The notes: generated by a model not told the origin, from the letters alone. A stretch of DNA of 12,693 nt from UBA6164 sp963979005 (GCA_963979005.1 CAXBVF010000029.1:1-12693), one strand, 5' to 3'. Shown: positions 1 to 9,972, counted from the stretch's first letter. A program made the numbers and translations.

Positions 1-3000
1 ATTGAGTGTTAGAGCTAAATTCTGATAGTTCTAAATATTTATACAATAAAAATGCAGAACTAAAAGCAACAATAAAAGATAAAAATTGAAATATTGTAAG
101 ATTAGCAAATGCTACTGATATTCACTTTGAATTAATAAAAATAGAAGCAGCTAATGATTTAACAAAGGAATTAGATAATTCAAATATAAAAGTAGTCTAT
201 GATATAGATGATATTTCAAATAATGATAACTCAGCATTAGAGCAATATGTGGTTTTTTCTAATAATAAAGTTAGATCACAAGCCTGAATATCTAATTATT
301 GAGTTTGACTAAAAAATAAAGAATCAAATATTTATTTAAGATCATATATCAAAATAGATGATGATTCTGAAAATGAAGCAATTTTTATTGAATCAAATAT
401 CTTAGAAATTCAAATAAGAGGTGATAGATTATTTAATTCAAGTTATAAATTAGAAAGTTCATTAGAATGATTAGAAATTTTTCCTTGAATTAATTCTTTA
501 AAAGTAAGTGATAAAAATAATATATTTTTGCTTGATGGAGCTAATAATAAAATAGAAGATATATCAGATATAATAGCAAATTCAGAAAACAATTCTGAAA
601 AATTAGTAGTTCTCTTAAATAATATTTCAGCAGCATGAAATAAGATAGATATAGAATATCCCTTAGATGTAGTTCTTTTAAAATGAATTAAAGAAATAGA
701 AAAATTAACTATAACAAGTAGTGATTTAGATTCATTTAAATCTTTATTTAGCTTGGAAAAATCATGATCATATAGTTTAGAAATTACTGATGCTTTATGA
801 TATAAAACTGTTAGAAATATAGAATTAATAGCAGAATTACCAGATAGCCTAGATATAAATTTAGGTTCTACTATAATGCAATCATGATGAAATATATCTA
901 CAAATTTTGTAACTATTTATGATAAGTTTCAAAATCCAAGCATGTGAGAATTTTATGATATAAATATTGAAATAGATTGAAACTGAATTGTATTTTTAGA
1001 TAATGAATCAAATAATTTAAATACATCTACTTATGAATGATATAAAATTTTTAGATTATTATCTACAGATGATACTTGAGATAATGAGATAAGTATATCT
1101 ATATTTAATCAGGATTGAGATAAATTAATTGAAGAGGCAGTTTGATTGGATGTGTTAGATGATATAGAATTAAAAGCTACTCTTTTGGATTCAAATATAA
1201 AGGTATGATGATGAACATACAAGTATGAAATTAATCTTCTAGATAATAATTGATCTCTTTTGAGTGATTTTAATTCTAGAGTATATATGTGATCAAACCC
1301 AATATTTATAGAATCTATTAATCCTTATGTAGAATTAGTAAATTGAGTTGCTGAGTTAGAATTTAAAACGAAGACAGTAGCGTGAGAAAATATATCAGTT
1401 GAGTTTCAGGTAGAATGATTAAACGAAATAGTTAAAAAAGAAATTACGATTTTGCCTGATGATCCTATGAAAATGGATTTAATTTTATCAAAAAATAAAA
1501 TTGAAGCATCAGAACTATCATCATCTGTATTACAAGTAGAATTGAAAGATAGATACAATAATCTAGTTTTTAATGATAATTCTACTATTACATCTATAGA
1601 AATATTAGATAACTATTCTAATATTATTAGTCCAGATAAAGAATCTGTTACAGTTAATGACTGAAAGGCTAGTTATGAATTATCAGCTACGATTAATCCT
1701 TGAATTGCGCATTTTAAAATTTGAACTAATCCATCTCTAAGTTTAAATTCTTTTACTATAGAGGATGAAAATGGTGAGCTAGAAATTAATGGTGTATGAG
1801 AAAGTGCTTGAAAAATAGAAACTTATTATTTTTGGAATGAATTAAAGTTAACCTGAAAAAAATATAATTCTATTTATACAACTCTACTTTGATCAAATTA
1901 TTGAGATATAAGCGAAGAAAACTACCTAGCATGAAGTTTATTATTCGAAAAAGATAATAGGGCTTTAGCTGTGACTTCATTACTTAATAATTCATTTGAA
2001 TATAATAATATTTTATCATTATCAGAAAATGGTAATTTCCAAACTATATATTCTGAAAGTGATCTATCTCAAGATATAGAAATAAGTTCTACATTTGTAA
2101 ATGATAAATTATGATTTAATATTTTTAATAAGGCATTAAATATATATATATGAAAATTAGTTTATAATTTTGATGATAATAATGAACTTATAGTATGTGA
2201 TGATGTAAATTCTTCATGTATTAGTGATGATGAAACTTCAATTAGTCTTAAAACGGTATCTGATAAATATAATGTTTATCTAGATGATAATAAATTATTA
2301 CTAAGGGATATATATGGTAAAAATATATTAGAGATATTAGAGGATGGTAGTATGAATAGATTTTGAACTATGGATTTTGAATATGATGATGAAAATACTT
2401 CTAATTATCTATCTGTAAAGATAAAAACTGGATGAAATACTATTGCTGAACTTTGATTCAATTTTGTAGATGCCATTAGTAATATTTCTAGAGATGAAAC
2501 AATATTTAATTGAAAAATAAATAATCTAGAGAATTCAATTTTAGTTTTACTTAGAACTAATTCATATTCGACATATAATTCATGAAACCTAAATAACAAA
2601 ACAAAAACTTTTTATTATAACGACCCATTTGCAGCAGAATTTAGCTTAAATTCTTTTACAAAGTCTAATGAGGATTGAGTAGAAAATTTTGTGAACAAAG
2701 CCTGAATAGGGTGGAAAGAGTGAAATAAATCTTTGCTTGCTTTTTCAGCATGAAAATCTGTCTGAGAATCAGTACAAGATTATATGAGTTTTTCTGTTAT
2801 TAATCTGTGAGATCCTGTAATAAGTATAAAAAAAATCAAAAAAGAATTAGCTGATACTAGTACTTATAGAAAATTTGATTCTACAATATGAAAATTATTA
2901 TCTAGTGATGATAATATAGAATCATATAAAATATTTGATTATGATAATGATTCTAGAAGTGATATATTATTAATAAAAGATGATAAATATTTAAAATTAC

Positions 3001-6000
3001 TTGAGAATAAGAATGTAGATGGATGATTATTAGATAAGTGAAATCTAGCATTCATAACTGATTTATGAAACACTAGTTTAGTAGAAACTTGAGATTTTAC
3101 TTGAGATTGATATGATGATATATTTTTTGTGAACAATGATTGATATCCATATTTATTAAATAATGTTTCAAAAGATTTTATTAGATATCCATTAATAGAA
3201 AATTTTGATTTAGATGGAAGAATTGTTAGAGCTGAAATGTTCGATATGGATAATGATGGAAAAGACGATATTGTTACACTTGATGATGCATGAGAAATAA
3301 ATATTTTTTATGGATGAGGAAGTTCTATTAATCCTGTTTTTACAAAATTAACAATTTCTGATGATAATTGAATTAAAATTAATTCTGAAGTTAGAAATGA
3401 TAATTCTTTAGTTTATTTTGATTGATTATATCAACCAGAAAACTGAGCTACAGAAAATGATAGAATTAATAATTATTTATTTGTAAAATATCCATATTCT
3501 GCAACAGATCCAATTATTGATGAAGAAGCTTTATTGAATTGAGATGTAGATTTTAATTTACAAATGGATAATATTTATTTACAAAAAAGTGAATATTCAG
3601 AATATTCATGATTAAAAGTAGAAAAAATATTTAGAGATATAAATGGATGATTTATTTCTTCAGGTGATACTGTGGAAGCTGAAATTACTTTAACTAATGT
3701 TTCAGGTTGAGTATTAAATAATGTTATTTTTGCAGAAAAATTAGCAGAAATATTTGTTTTGAATAAAGAATCTATAAATTCTATTGTCGATTTTGATGTT
3801 CAAGATGCTGAATTATGATATCATTTTTTAATTGATAATTTTGATCTGAATACAAATGAAAGTATTACGATTAAATATGAAGCTAGTGTAAAACCTATAC
3901 AGTTTTCATATATTGAAGTATGATTATTTGAAAAAGATGAAGCATTTTGAGACGATTTATATGGTGATATAATAGTAAAAAAAGATAACAAAAATTGTAG
4001 TAATCCAGTTGATATTTTTAGGTCTTTAGAGGATATAGGATCTAGGTCATATGGTCAAAAATGAACAAAAGCTCCAACTTGTGATGATAATAGTATAGAA
4101 TTACCACCAGAAATAGAAAAAAATACCCATGATGTTAATTGAAATTGAATTCCTGATTATATAGATGAATTAACTGATCCAAATACAGATTTATCAGTTG
4201 TTCAGGATTATGCAAATGAACAATTAGATCTTATGAATTTAGATTCTGATAATGATTGAGTTCCAGATTCTGAGGATATGTTTAATTTGGATGATTCTAT
4301 AATTATAGATTTATGAACTGCATGAGAAAAAATAGATTCTGCATTAGAGAGTGTTCAGGATATAATGGATTGATTAAGCTGTTGATTTGGTGAGGCTTCA
4401 TGTTTTGCTTCTCCATTAAATTGGGCTCCATTAGCACCATGAAATGATCCAGTATTTATGTGAAAACTTATTTGAGATTGACTAAAAGTAGATGAATGAC
4501 TTCCAGTTTTTTCATGATTAACGTGATTACAGATGGTTTGTTGAACTTCACCGTGTTGTATACCTACGGTTTGGCCTGCAAGTCCTTTAGAATTTAAACC
4601 ATGACCAACTTGTTGATGACCATGAGCATGATGAACTATGTGAGTTGATTCGCCAACTAATTTTTTTAGGTTATTCGTAACTCCTACTTTAACATGATGA
4701 GTATGAACTGCTATATGTTTTGGTTGACCAGCAAGTGTTGCCGGTAATTCAGTTCCCAAATGACTTAGTCCTTTAGCTCCTGGTTGAAATTGTATAGTTG
4801 TAGCTAAAAAACTTGTATGATGTGAATGAGGTGGTTCAGATTGAGATCCTAGTTCTATTTGAACTCCTACATATTCTGGAAATGGAAGTTTTTGAATAAT
4901 AAATTGAAATTGTTGAGTCCTAGAAGAAGTAGAAGAACAACTTGATCCTTCACAAGTATCTGCCTATTTAGATGATTCTAAAGACTGAGTAGTTGAAAAT
5001 GCTTTTGAATTTTTACCCGGTGTATTTTCTGAAGAACCTATTAAACCATTATTTACAGATTGATGAAATTGAGATGTTTCTGTTAGTCTAGATTTTTCTT
5101 CTTTTGATAGTGGAAATTTTGACGATATTGTAAAAATACAAATGCCTAGAATATCTTCATTTCCTAGTTGGTTAATGGATTGGGTAACTAGACAAATAGA
5201 GGAGATTGCTAATAAACTTACTGACTTTCCAACTGTATTTGTCATACTACCAGATTTTAGTTGAATATTTGATTGAGAATGGGGAGAACTTAGTTGAAAC
5301 GAAGATAAGTTTAATGCAGATAATTTTAGTGCAGATCCAACTTTAAATAAAAATAAGGATGTTAAAGCTAAAGTAAAAAAAGTAAATTCTTGAATAAAAG
5401 AAGCTTATGAATTTATAGGTTCTACTCCACTTGTATATATAGAACAAGAAACAGTTCCTATAACAGTTCCTTGGTTTTCTCAAACTGAGGCTAATAAAGT
5501 AATAGCAGAATGGTCTGGTACAGTAAAACAACGGGAGACAGAGATAGAAAAAGCAAAAAATGCTTGGAGTTTTTGAGCTAGTTGTGATTTTGAGGATGTT
5601 AAAAAGCAAAAAGAATGTGAAAAAGATAATGAGTTATCTTCTAAAGTTTGAGTACAAGTTTTACTTGATTTAGAAACATGATTAGAGTGAATTAAACAAA
5701 ACTTAGAAGTAATAAAATCATACAAAAAAATACCAGAAGAATTAAATACTTTAATAACTAAAAAAGAAGATTATTTAGAACAAGTACTTTGTAACATTGA
5801 TATCATATCTTGAATATTAGGATGACGGATATGAAAAAATGGAGAGAGGTTTAAAGCTTGGGTGGAATTATACTTATTAATTAAGGCTACTTTAAAATCT
5901 TGGCAATTACTCGTAGATGTTTTTGCGGATTATGATGCTGAATGTAGTGAATGTAAAAATGAAAGACAAAATGGTCTTGATGAAGAATTTTCTCTAATTG

Positions 6001-9000
6001 ATGCACTTATCCCTGATATTCCTGTAATACAATTTCCAAAATGGCCAGATGTTGTTTTAGATTTACATAATATTAGAGCATGATTAACAGTTGCTTTACC
6101 AGAGTTTAATCTAAATACTAAGCCAATCTTATTACCTAGTTTTCCAAAATTATATCTTCCAGAAGTTCCAAATGTTGATTTAGCTGTAAATTTAAACTTG
6201 GAGTGATTGTTAGATATTCCTATTTTACCAAGTCTAGAAATTCCAGAATTACCAGATTTACCAACACTTCCAACAATAGAATTACCAGATTTACCACCAC
6301 CACCTAAACTACCAAAATTACTTTCAGAAATAGAAGTAGTTTTAGATGTTATAAAACTTATAACAAAGGCTATGTGTGTACTTAAATCTTCACCTTTACA
6401 TCCAGAATGGAGGGCCTGAGATCAAATTGCGTTCTTAACAGAGAGAAGCTGATATCTTTCTACTGACTTTTTTGATGTTAGTATGCCAGAGTTTTCTTTT
6501 CCATTTTTAGATGCTATAAAGGTAACATCATATGTTAATTTAGAATTTGAAACAGATTATATTGTTGAAATGGCTAGACAAATAGCTCTACCTATAAATT
6601 CATATTCAAATGATTTTACTAATATCTTTGATTTAAGTACAGAACCTTTAGATTTTAGAAGCGAAATAAATACAGTTCCTTTAAATATAGAGATCTGACC
6701 AGAATGAATAGAATGAGAAGTATGATTAAATAATTCTGATTTATTAAAGTGATTATTTGCTAAAAGAGTAGTAGAAAATACTGAAAGATTAGTCAAATAT
6801 TTAGATGAGTGAAAAGATGATTTAGTTACTAATAGTGAATTTAGACAACTAATTAGTAAATCTTTAGCTTCTCATTCAGTTACTAGTAATCCAAAAATGG
6901 ATAAAATTAGGGAAGTGTGGACACAAGTTGATAATTTTACTTTTTCAAAAGAAGATTCTTTAATACAAGAATTACAGGATAACAATAGGGCAAAATTTGA
7001 TGCCTTAAGTGATATTATTAATACCGAAATAATAGAAAATAAAGAATTTAAAAAGAAGCTTAATGATATTTGAAAATCACCAATTATTACAAAAGTCGCT
7101 TATACTGATGATAATAAAATAGAAAAATATAATGATACTCTTAGTAAATATAATGATAAATTTATAGAAACAGCTAAAAAATTAGTTGATTGAAAATGAG
7201 ATAATATTAAAGAAGAACTAAAAAAAGACTGAGAAGAATTAATTAATTCTATTAAAACACCCTTAGAAAAATATTCTGCTTGAAAAACAGTAAAGACTCC
7301 TGAAAGATTATTAAGCGCAGTATCTGCAGTAAATTCTGATACAGTAAGTGCTAATTCTTGTCAAGCACAGGCTAATTCTGAATATAGCTATACTTATGAA
7401 TGATTATATATTGTTGAATGAGATGATTCTTATAGATTGTTTGATTATTTGGATGAGCTTAGTTGAGATGAGCTAACTGAAATAGTGGATATAGATAATG
7501 ATAGTGACGAAGATTTATTATATTTTGCAAATGGGCAACTATTCTTAAAAGAAAATTTAAGACATAATCCAGTGAAAATTTATCTTTCTACAAATGCTAT
7601 TCATCTAAATGTTGATGATAATAAGTTTTATAATTGAGATATATTTTATGAAGCTGTAAATAATGTTTCAGAATTATGAAGTGATAGTTGAAATATTAAT
7701 TTATGATTTTCTGCTCCTACAAATAAAAGTATAAATAATTTCAGAATTTGATTTTATAATATTGTAGATAAGTATCTGAATCAATACAATGAATCTTATA
7801 ATCCAGAATTTATTAGGAAAGATATTATAGATGCAGTAGCTGATAGTTCCGAAGTAACAAAAATTGAAGAAACAGAGGAATATATTACTAGAAAAAATTT
7901 AGTTAGTATAAAAAATGTTTGAACACTTAACTGAATTAGATTAAAAACAAATGACTTAATTGATATAGAAGACTCACTAAGTCAAAATAGCTTGGTTAAT
8001 ATTTCTGCATGAACTATACTTTATGCTTGATGAGATTCTTTTACTATAGATTATAGTTTTAGTGATGATGAGGAAAATACAAAATCTTTAACTGTTTCTG
8101 CTGAAGAAAATATAGAAATGCAAAAGAGTATAAGAATAACTTGAATAACGGGTAATGCTTATATTGAGTCAAATATTCAAAAAGTATATGAGTGAATAGA
8201 TATTAGAAAGCATTTACATAAACCATTATTTCCAGGTTCTGAGATTTCAGTAGTTTGAAATATTAGTGATGGAGCATATATAGAACTAGAATATTATGAT
8301 AATTCTATGTTATGACTTGATTTTGAGGATACCAAATCTTGGGAATTATATGATTTATGAGCACAAACTGAGGATTACTATTTGAGAATAGATAAATTAA
8401 ATGATTATTACTATTTAAAAATTAATACATTCAAAGAAAATATTAATTGAACTTTATCTAAACAAATATTAGTAGCACCACAAGTTGAAGCCGATGAGTA
8501 TGCACCAGAACTATCTATGCCTTCTATTAGAGTACCAGTTTATCAGAATAAATTAATTGATTTAACTCCATATATTTATGAAGCTTGATGAGTAAAAAAC
8601 ATCTCTAAAGTAATTGTAGATTTTGATTTAGATGTAGATTCTGATTGAGATGGTAATAAAGTGAATGATGATGATACAAATTTAAATTGAGACTATAAAG
8701 ATAAACTTGAGCTTATAAGTTCTCTGATTTCTCTAAAATTAAACTTTTGAATATTTGATAGTATATTTAAAAAGAGTATTTGAATAACATTGATAGACAC
8801 AAATAATAATATTTGATATAATGAAGTTACATTAGACGTCTATACGCCTGTACCTCAAATATCTGATTATAATAATTGAGTAATTATATGATCAATTAAT
8901 GAAGACTTAACAGATGAACCAATAGATTTATATAGATTTAGATGATGAGTTGTTACTAAATTGGAAGACACTGAATGATTAACAAAAATATGAACTGATA

Positions 9001-9569
9001 ATTGAAATTATTCATTTAATTTAGCTTCTGAAAACACTGGATTAAAGTTATTTAAAGATTGATCTGAGATAGCTAGTGTAGATGAAAAGACATGAAAAAT
9101 AACATTTAATGATTTTTCTTTAACTACTGATGTTTTGTCATCAAATAATAATTTGAATGATAATGCGCACCCAAAGATAATAATTAAGAGTAACTCTGAG
9201 GAAATATTTTATGAATATATTAAAGTTGATTGACTTGATAAAGTAGAAGTAGTTGATAGTTTTTGATGATTAGAAGATAAATGAATATATTTTCAATTTA
9301 CAAATAAAACAAATTATAATTATTATAGTATTCCTGAAACTAGTAAATATAATCCATGAGCTATTTCTATTTATAGATTTTGAAGTCTAGATAAGGAAGA
9401 ACTATTTACAATATTTAAAGACTGAAGAATAAATACTGTTAATGAAAATTATAAGCTAGAATATGATAGCTTCTGAGAATATGTTGTTATTAAATTAATT
9501 GATGCACATTTTAATAGGGAAGTATGAAAATTATTATTTATAGTAGAGAGTGAATATATAATGCAATAA
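1..9569 (+). CDS. Giant multidomain surface/secreted protein, 5'-partial (UGA = Gly)
   Basis: One frame (codons starting at positions divisible by 3) is free of TAA and TAG from position 3 to the TAA at 9567-9569. That gives at least 3188 residues; the start and any signal peptide lie left of the window. About 180 in-frame TGA codons sit where glycine is expected, for example in calcium loops of the form DxDxDG, and TGG is used separately for Trp. Modules in order: Ig-like (3-140, 1464-1724), FG-GAP-like loops (2922-3323), DUF11-like (3612-3932), thrombospondin-3-like loops (4122-4280), Gly/Cys-rich (4365-4922), helical (5490-5960), Pro ladder (6012-6323), helical (6730-7310), a fourth calcium loop (7482-7556) and beta-rich C-terminal sequence with another Asp-rich loop (8619-8700). 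The C-terminus ends in EYIMQ without a membrane helix or LPxTG-type signal. These modules are typical of extracellular adhesins; binding to a host cell is inference. The rest of the gene and its secretion route are unseen. Confidence 0.93.
3..140 (+). other. Ig-like beta domain fragment in giant protein
   Basis: The window opens inside a segment reading YLYNKNAELKATIKDKNGNI, followed by a hydrophobic strand ending in IHFEL. A 'constant' strand, then KDKNGN, then a second strand, resembles bacterial Ig-like domains of the Big_1/invasin type. Those are stacked in adhesin stalks. The amino-terminal part of the domain is outside the window, so this is a tentative family call based on pattern only. 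Confidence 0.4.
1464..1724 (+). other. Bacterial Ig-like (Big_1/invasin-like) domain in giant protein
   Basis: About 87 residues begin PMKMDLILSKNKIEASELSS, continue with a strand ending VELKDRYNNLVFNDNST, and close with DGKASYELSATINPGIAHFK. The order of a variable start, V.V.L.D.YNN.V.N and a late GKA...T..PG.A.F is the classic signature of Big_1-type domains, which give rods in invasin/intimin-like adhesins. The preceding segment (about 1320-1440, ending VAGENISVEFQVEG) looks like a related, more divergent copy. The two glycines of DGKA and NPGI are UGA codons. Confidence 0.6.
2922..3323 (+). other. Three FG-GAP/VCBS-like calcium-loop repeats
   Basis: Three successive loops of the type D-x-D-x-D-G-x-x-D-I followed by a beta strand occur: FDYDNDSRSDILLI (from about 2934), GDFTGDGYDDIFFV (from 3090) and FDMDNDGKDDIVTL (from 3240). 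Each is followed by a short strand and turn such as DGYPYLLNN or EINIFYGGG. This is the FG-GAP/VCBS pattern of beta-propeller blades found in integrin alpha chains and many secreted bacterial proteins, where the Asp residues bind calcium. Several of the loop glycines are UGA. Three blades are fewer than a seven-bladed propeller; flanking sequence may hold degenerate blades. Confidence 0.72.
3612..3932 (+). other. DUF11-like extracellular beta domain
   Basis: The segment reads LKVEKIFRDINGGFISSGDT, then VEAEITLTNVSGGVLNNVIF, and closes about 60 residues later with NESITIKYEASVKP. The pattern 'GDTV.ayeItltN.sg..l.nv...' followed by a late 'g.si.i.y...v' strand is that of DUF11/conserved-repeat domains of bacterial surface proteins. 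These are Ig-fold spacers or adhesive modules. The assignment is from pattern recognition only. Confidence 0.6.
4122..4280 (+). other. Two thrombospondin type-3-like calcium loops
   Basis: Two Asp-rich loops fit the TSP3/OmpA-linker pattern DxDxDGxPDxxD: HDVNGNGIPDYIDELTDPNT (from 4128) and DSDNDGVPDSEDMF (from 4242), separated by about 25 residues. The Gly residues of the first loop (4140, 4146) and of the second (4257) are all UGA, which strongly supports UGA as glycine. Such loops rigidify linkers by binding calcium outside the cell. They stand directly before the Gly/Cys-rich module, so they may act as a spacer that presents it. Confidence 0.75.
4365..4922 (+). other. Gly/Cys/Pro-rich module of unknown family
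   Basis: About 185 residues are unlike the rest of the protein. They hold ten Cys codons (4380, 4401, 4539, 4554, 4557, 4611, 4716, 4791, 4821, 4911) and about 30 UGA glycines, roughly three times the UGA density of the whole gene. There are also many Pro residues and few Asn/Asp/Lys residues. Recognisable stretches are VCGTSPCCIPTVW, GPTCGGPGAGG and APGGNCIVVAKKLVGCEGGG. The pentapeptide PLAPG occurs twice (4428-4442 and 4770-4784) with different codons, so the module may contain two diverged copies of one unit. An even number of Cys in an exported protein suggests disulfides. I do not recognise the family. Confidence 0.6.
5490..5960 (+). other. Helical, partly coiled-coil stretch in giant protein
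   Basis: From TEANKVIAEWSGTVKQRETE through the region ending YLEQVLCNIDIISG to ECSECKNERQ, the sequence is rich in Glu, Lys, Leu and Ala with few beta-type turns. It looks alpha-helical with coiled-coil character. Cys residues occur in loosely paired spacing (5583 and 5616; 5943 and 5952, CSEC) and may form disulfides. The segment leads straight into the proline ladder. Confidence 0.5.
6012..6323 (+). repeat. Proline ladder of degenerate LP/IP repeats
   Basis: About 22 Pro codons fall in 104 codons, mostly as (L/I/V/F)-P dipeptides spaced 3-5 residues apart: IPDIPVIQFPKWP, LPSFPKLYLPEVP, then IPELPDLPTLPTIELPDLPP and PPKLPKLL. At DNA level an 18-bp unit (GAATTACCAGATTTACCA) is perfectly repeated at 6246-6263 and 6279-6296, 33 bp (11 codons) apart. 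The region has only two UGA glycines. A regular LP spacing suggests an extended, rigid strand or a lattice of turns between two helical segments. It is a low-complexity stalk or docking region of unknown job. Confidence 0.7.
6730..7310 (+). other. Second helical stretch in giant protein
   Basis: This Glu/Lys/Leu-rich segment contains LLKGLFAKRVVENTERLVKY, later SLIQELQDNNRAKFDALSDI and a Lys-rich region ending LINSIKTPLEKYSAGKTVKT. It is predicted by eye to be mainly alpha-helical. It mirrors the helical stretch on the other side of the proline ladder, so the two might pack as an antiparallel bundle with the ladder as the connecting arm. No catalytic motif is visible. Confidence 0.45.
7482..7556 (+). 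other. Fourth FG-GAP-like calcium loop
   Basis: The segment IVDIDNDSDEDLLYFANGQL followed by FLKEN repeats the D-x-D-N-D-x-x-x-D-L pattern of the three loops near 3000, with a following strand and turn. Asp codons at 7488, 7494, 7500 and 7512 occupy the metal-ligand positions. It lies about 4.2 kb from the other three, so it is probably part of a separate domain. Confidence 0.5.
8619..8700 (+). other. Asp-rich calcium-loop segment in C-terminal beta region
   Basis: The segment DFDLDVDSDGDGNKVNDDDT followed by NLNGDYKD is strongly acidic with alternating Asp and Gly and is likely a calcium site. It sits in a beta-rich region that follows an Ig/cadherin-like start (SMPSIRVPVYQNKLIDLTPY, about 8514-8573). 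UGA supplies glycine at 8646, while the next glycine (8652) is GGT. Confidence 0.45.
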
Positions 9570-9584
9570 TATTTTTTCCAAAAT

Positions 9585-9614
9585 AAAAGAGCTACCTAAT
9601 TAGGTAGCTCTTTT
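9585..9614. terminator. Bidirectional intrinsic terminator between convergent genes
   Basis: A perfect 30-bp palindrome has arms AAAAGAGCTACCTA and TAGGTAGCTCTTTT around a central AT. It lies 15 bases after the TAA of the giant gene and 4 bases after the stop of the convergent small gene. Each strand ends the stem with a T run, so the same hairpin can stop transcription from either side. Confidence 0.9.
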
Positions 9615-9618
9615 ATAA

Positions 9619-9972
9619 TTATATATTATAATCTGTTAGTAATACAGCTCTAAAGAAAAGATTTTTATATAGATTTAAAACCTTTTTTTCATTATTAGTT
9701 ATTCTATCTTTATTTTCAAGAATAATTATTTTTCATTTTAATAAATCTTTTAATTTTTCTAGATTTATTTTATCTTTATCTCATCTATATTTTATAAAGA
9801 TTTCTGCAATTCTAGTGTTTAATGCTTTACCATTTGTATAATCTTTTTCTATTTGATTTTTAGTTACTATAACATTTTTATATAGTACTTCTTCTAGATT
9901 TGAGGCATTTACTTGTAGTAATAAAGAGAGACTAGTAATTATAGATATGATTAGGATTATTACTTTTTTCAT
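9619..9972 (-). CDS. Small exported protein of unknown function
   Basis: Read with UGA as Gly (TGA at 9781-9783 and 9733-9735), this gives 117 residues ending at a TAA (9619-9621). Residues 1-24 (MKKVIILIISIITSLSLLLQ then VNAS) form a typical signal peptide: Lys-Lys, hydrophobic core, and a possible signal-peptidase I site after VNA. The mature part is short, mixed-charge and probably helical, with an acidic/basic middle (RGDKDKINLEKLKDLLKGK) and a C-terminus ending FRAVLLTDYNI. No Cys, no lipobox and no family recognised. An in-frame ATG at 10000-10002 would add ten residues (MKYININNIS). I prefer the internal start because a good -10 box overlaps that upstream ATG and because MKK starts a canonical signal peptide. 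The gene follows the Wzy-like gene and converges on the giant gene. Confidence 0.75.

Noticed and set aside
2140..2155. Short TA-dinucleotide run as a promoter or microsatellite
   Set aside because: It is inside the coding frame, where it reads Ile-Tyr-Ile, and is too short to call in DNA this AT-rich.
2405..3136. Minus-strand open frames at 2405-2599 and 2939-3136
   Set aside because: They are antisense to the giant gene. The second one covers the calcium-loop repeats, whose Asp codons explain its lack of stops. No family features.
4355..4759. A 134-residue minus-strand open frame rich in His, Gly and Gln
   Set aside because: It is opposite the Gly/Cys-rich module of the giant gene. The dense UGA, Pro and Thr codons of the plus frame simply create few stops in reverse. 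Its His/Gln-rich low-complexity content is what reversed ATGA/TGAT runs give, and there is no terminator, promoter or family match.
4964..5725. Three further minus-strand open frames (4964-5245, 5343-5609, 5480-5725)
   Set aside because: They lie antisense to a continuous plus-strand coding frame, and two of them overlap each other in different frames. Their composition (Ser/Phe-rich) is typical of antisense shadows of AT-rich coding DNA.
1452..6698. Separate short plus-strand genes at 1452-1664, 5862-6083, 6207-6419 and 6483-6698
   Set aside because: All four are in the same frame as the giant gene and end at UGA codons. They are pieces of it under the wrong genetic code.
1..9569. A decayed pseudogene full of stop codons
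   Set aside because: TAA and TAG are absent from the frame over more than 3100 codons while only UGA recurs, and it falls at glycine positions of known motifs. A decaying gene would gather all three stops and frameshifts.
1..9569. UGA as tryptophan (table 4) or selenocysteine
   Set aside because: UGA falls in DxDxDG loops and in the GGG and EDFG motifs of the GT4 enzyme, where Trp or Sec is impossible. TGG still encodes Trp in the same gene. The number of UGA codons is far too high for selenocysteine.
9540..9569. C-terminal anchor or sorting signal of the giant protein
   Set aside because: The last residues (LLFIVESEYIMQ) have no LPxTG-like motif, no membrane helix of sufficient length and no basic tail, so no anchoring type could be supported.
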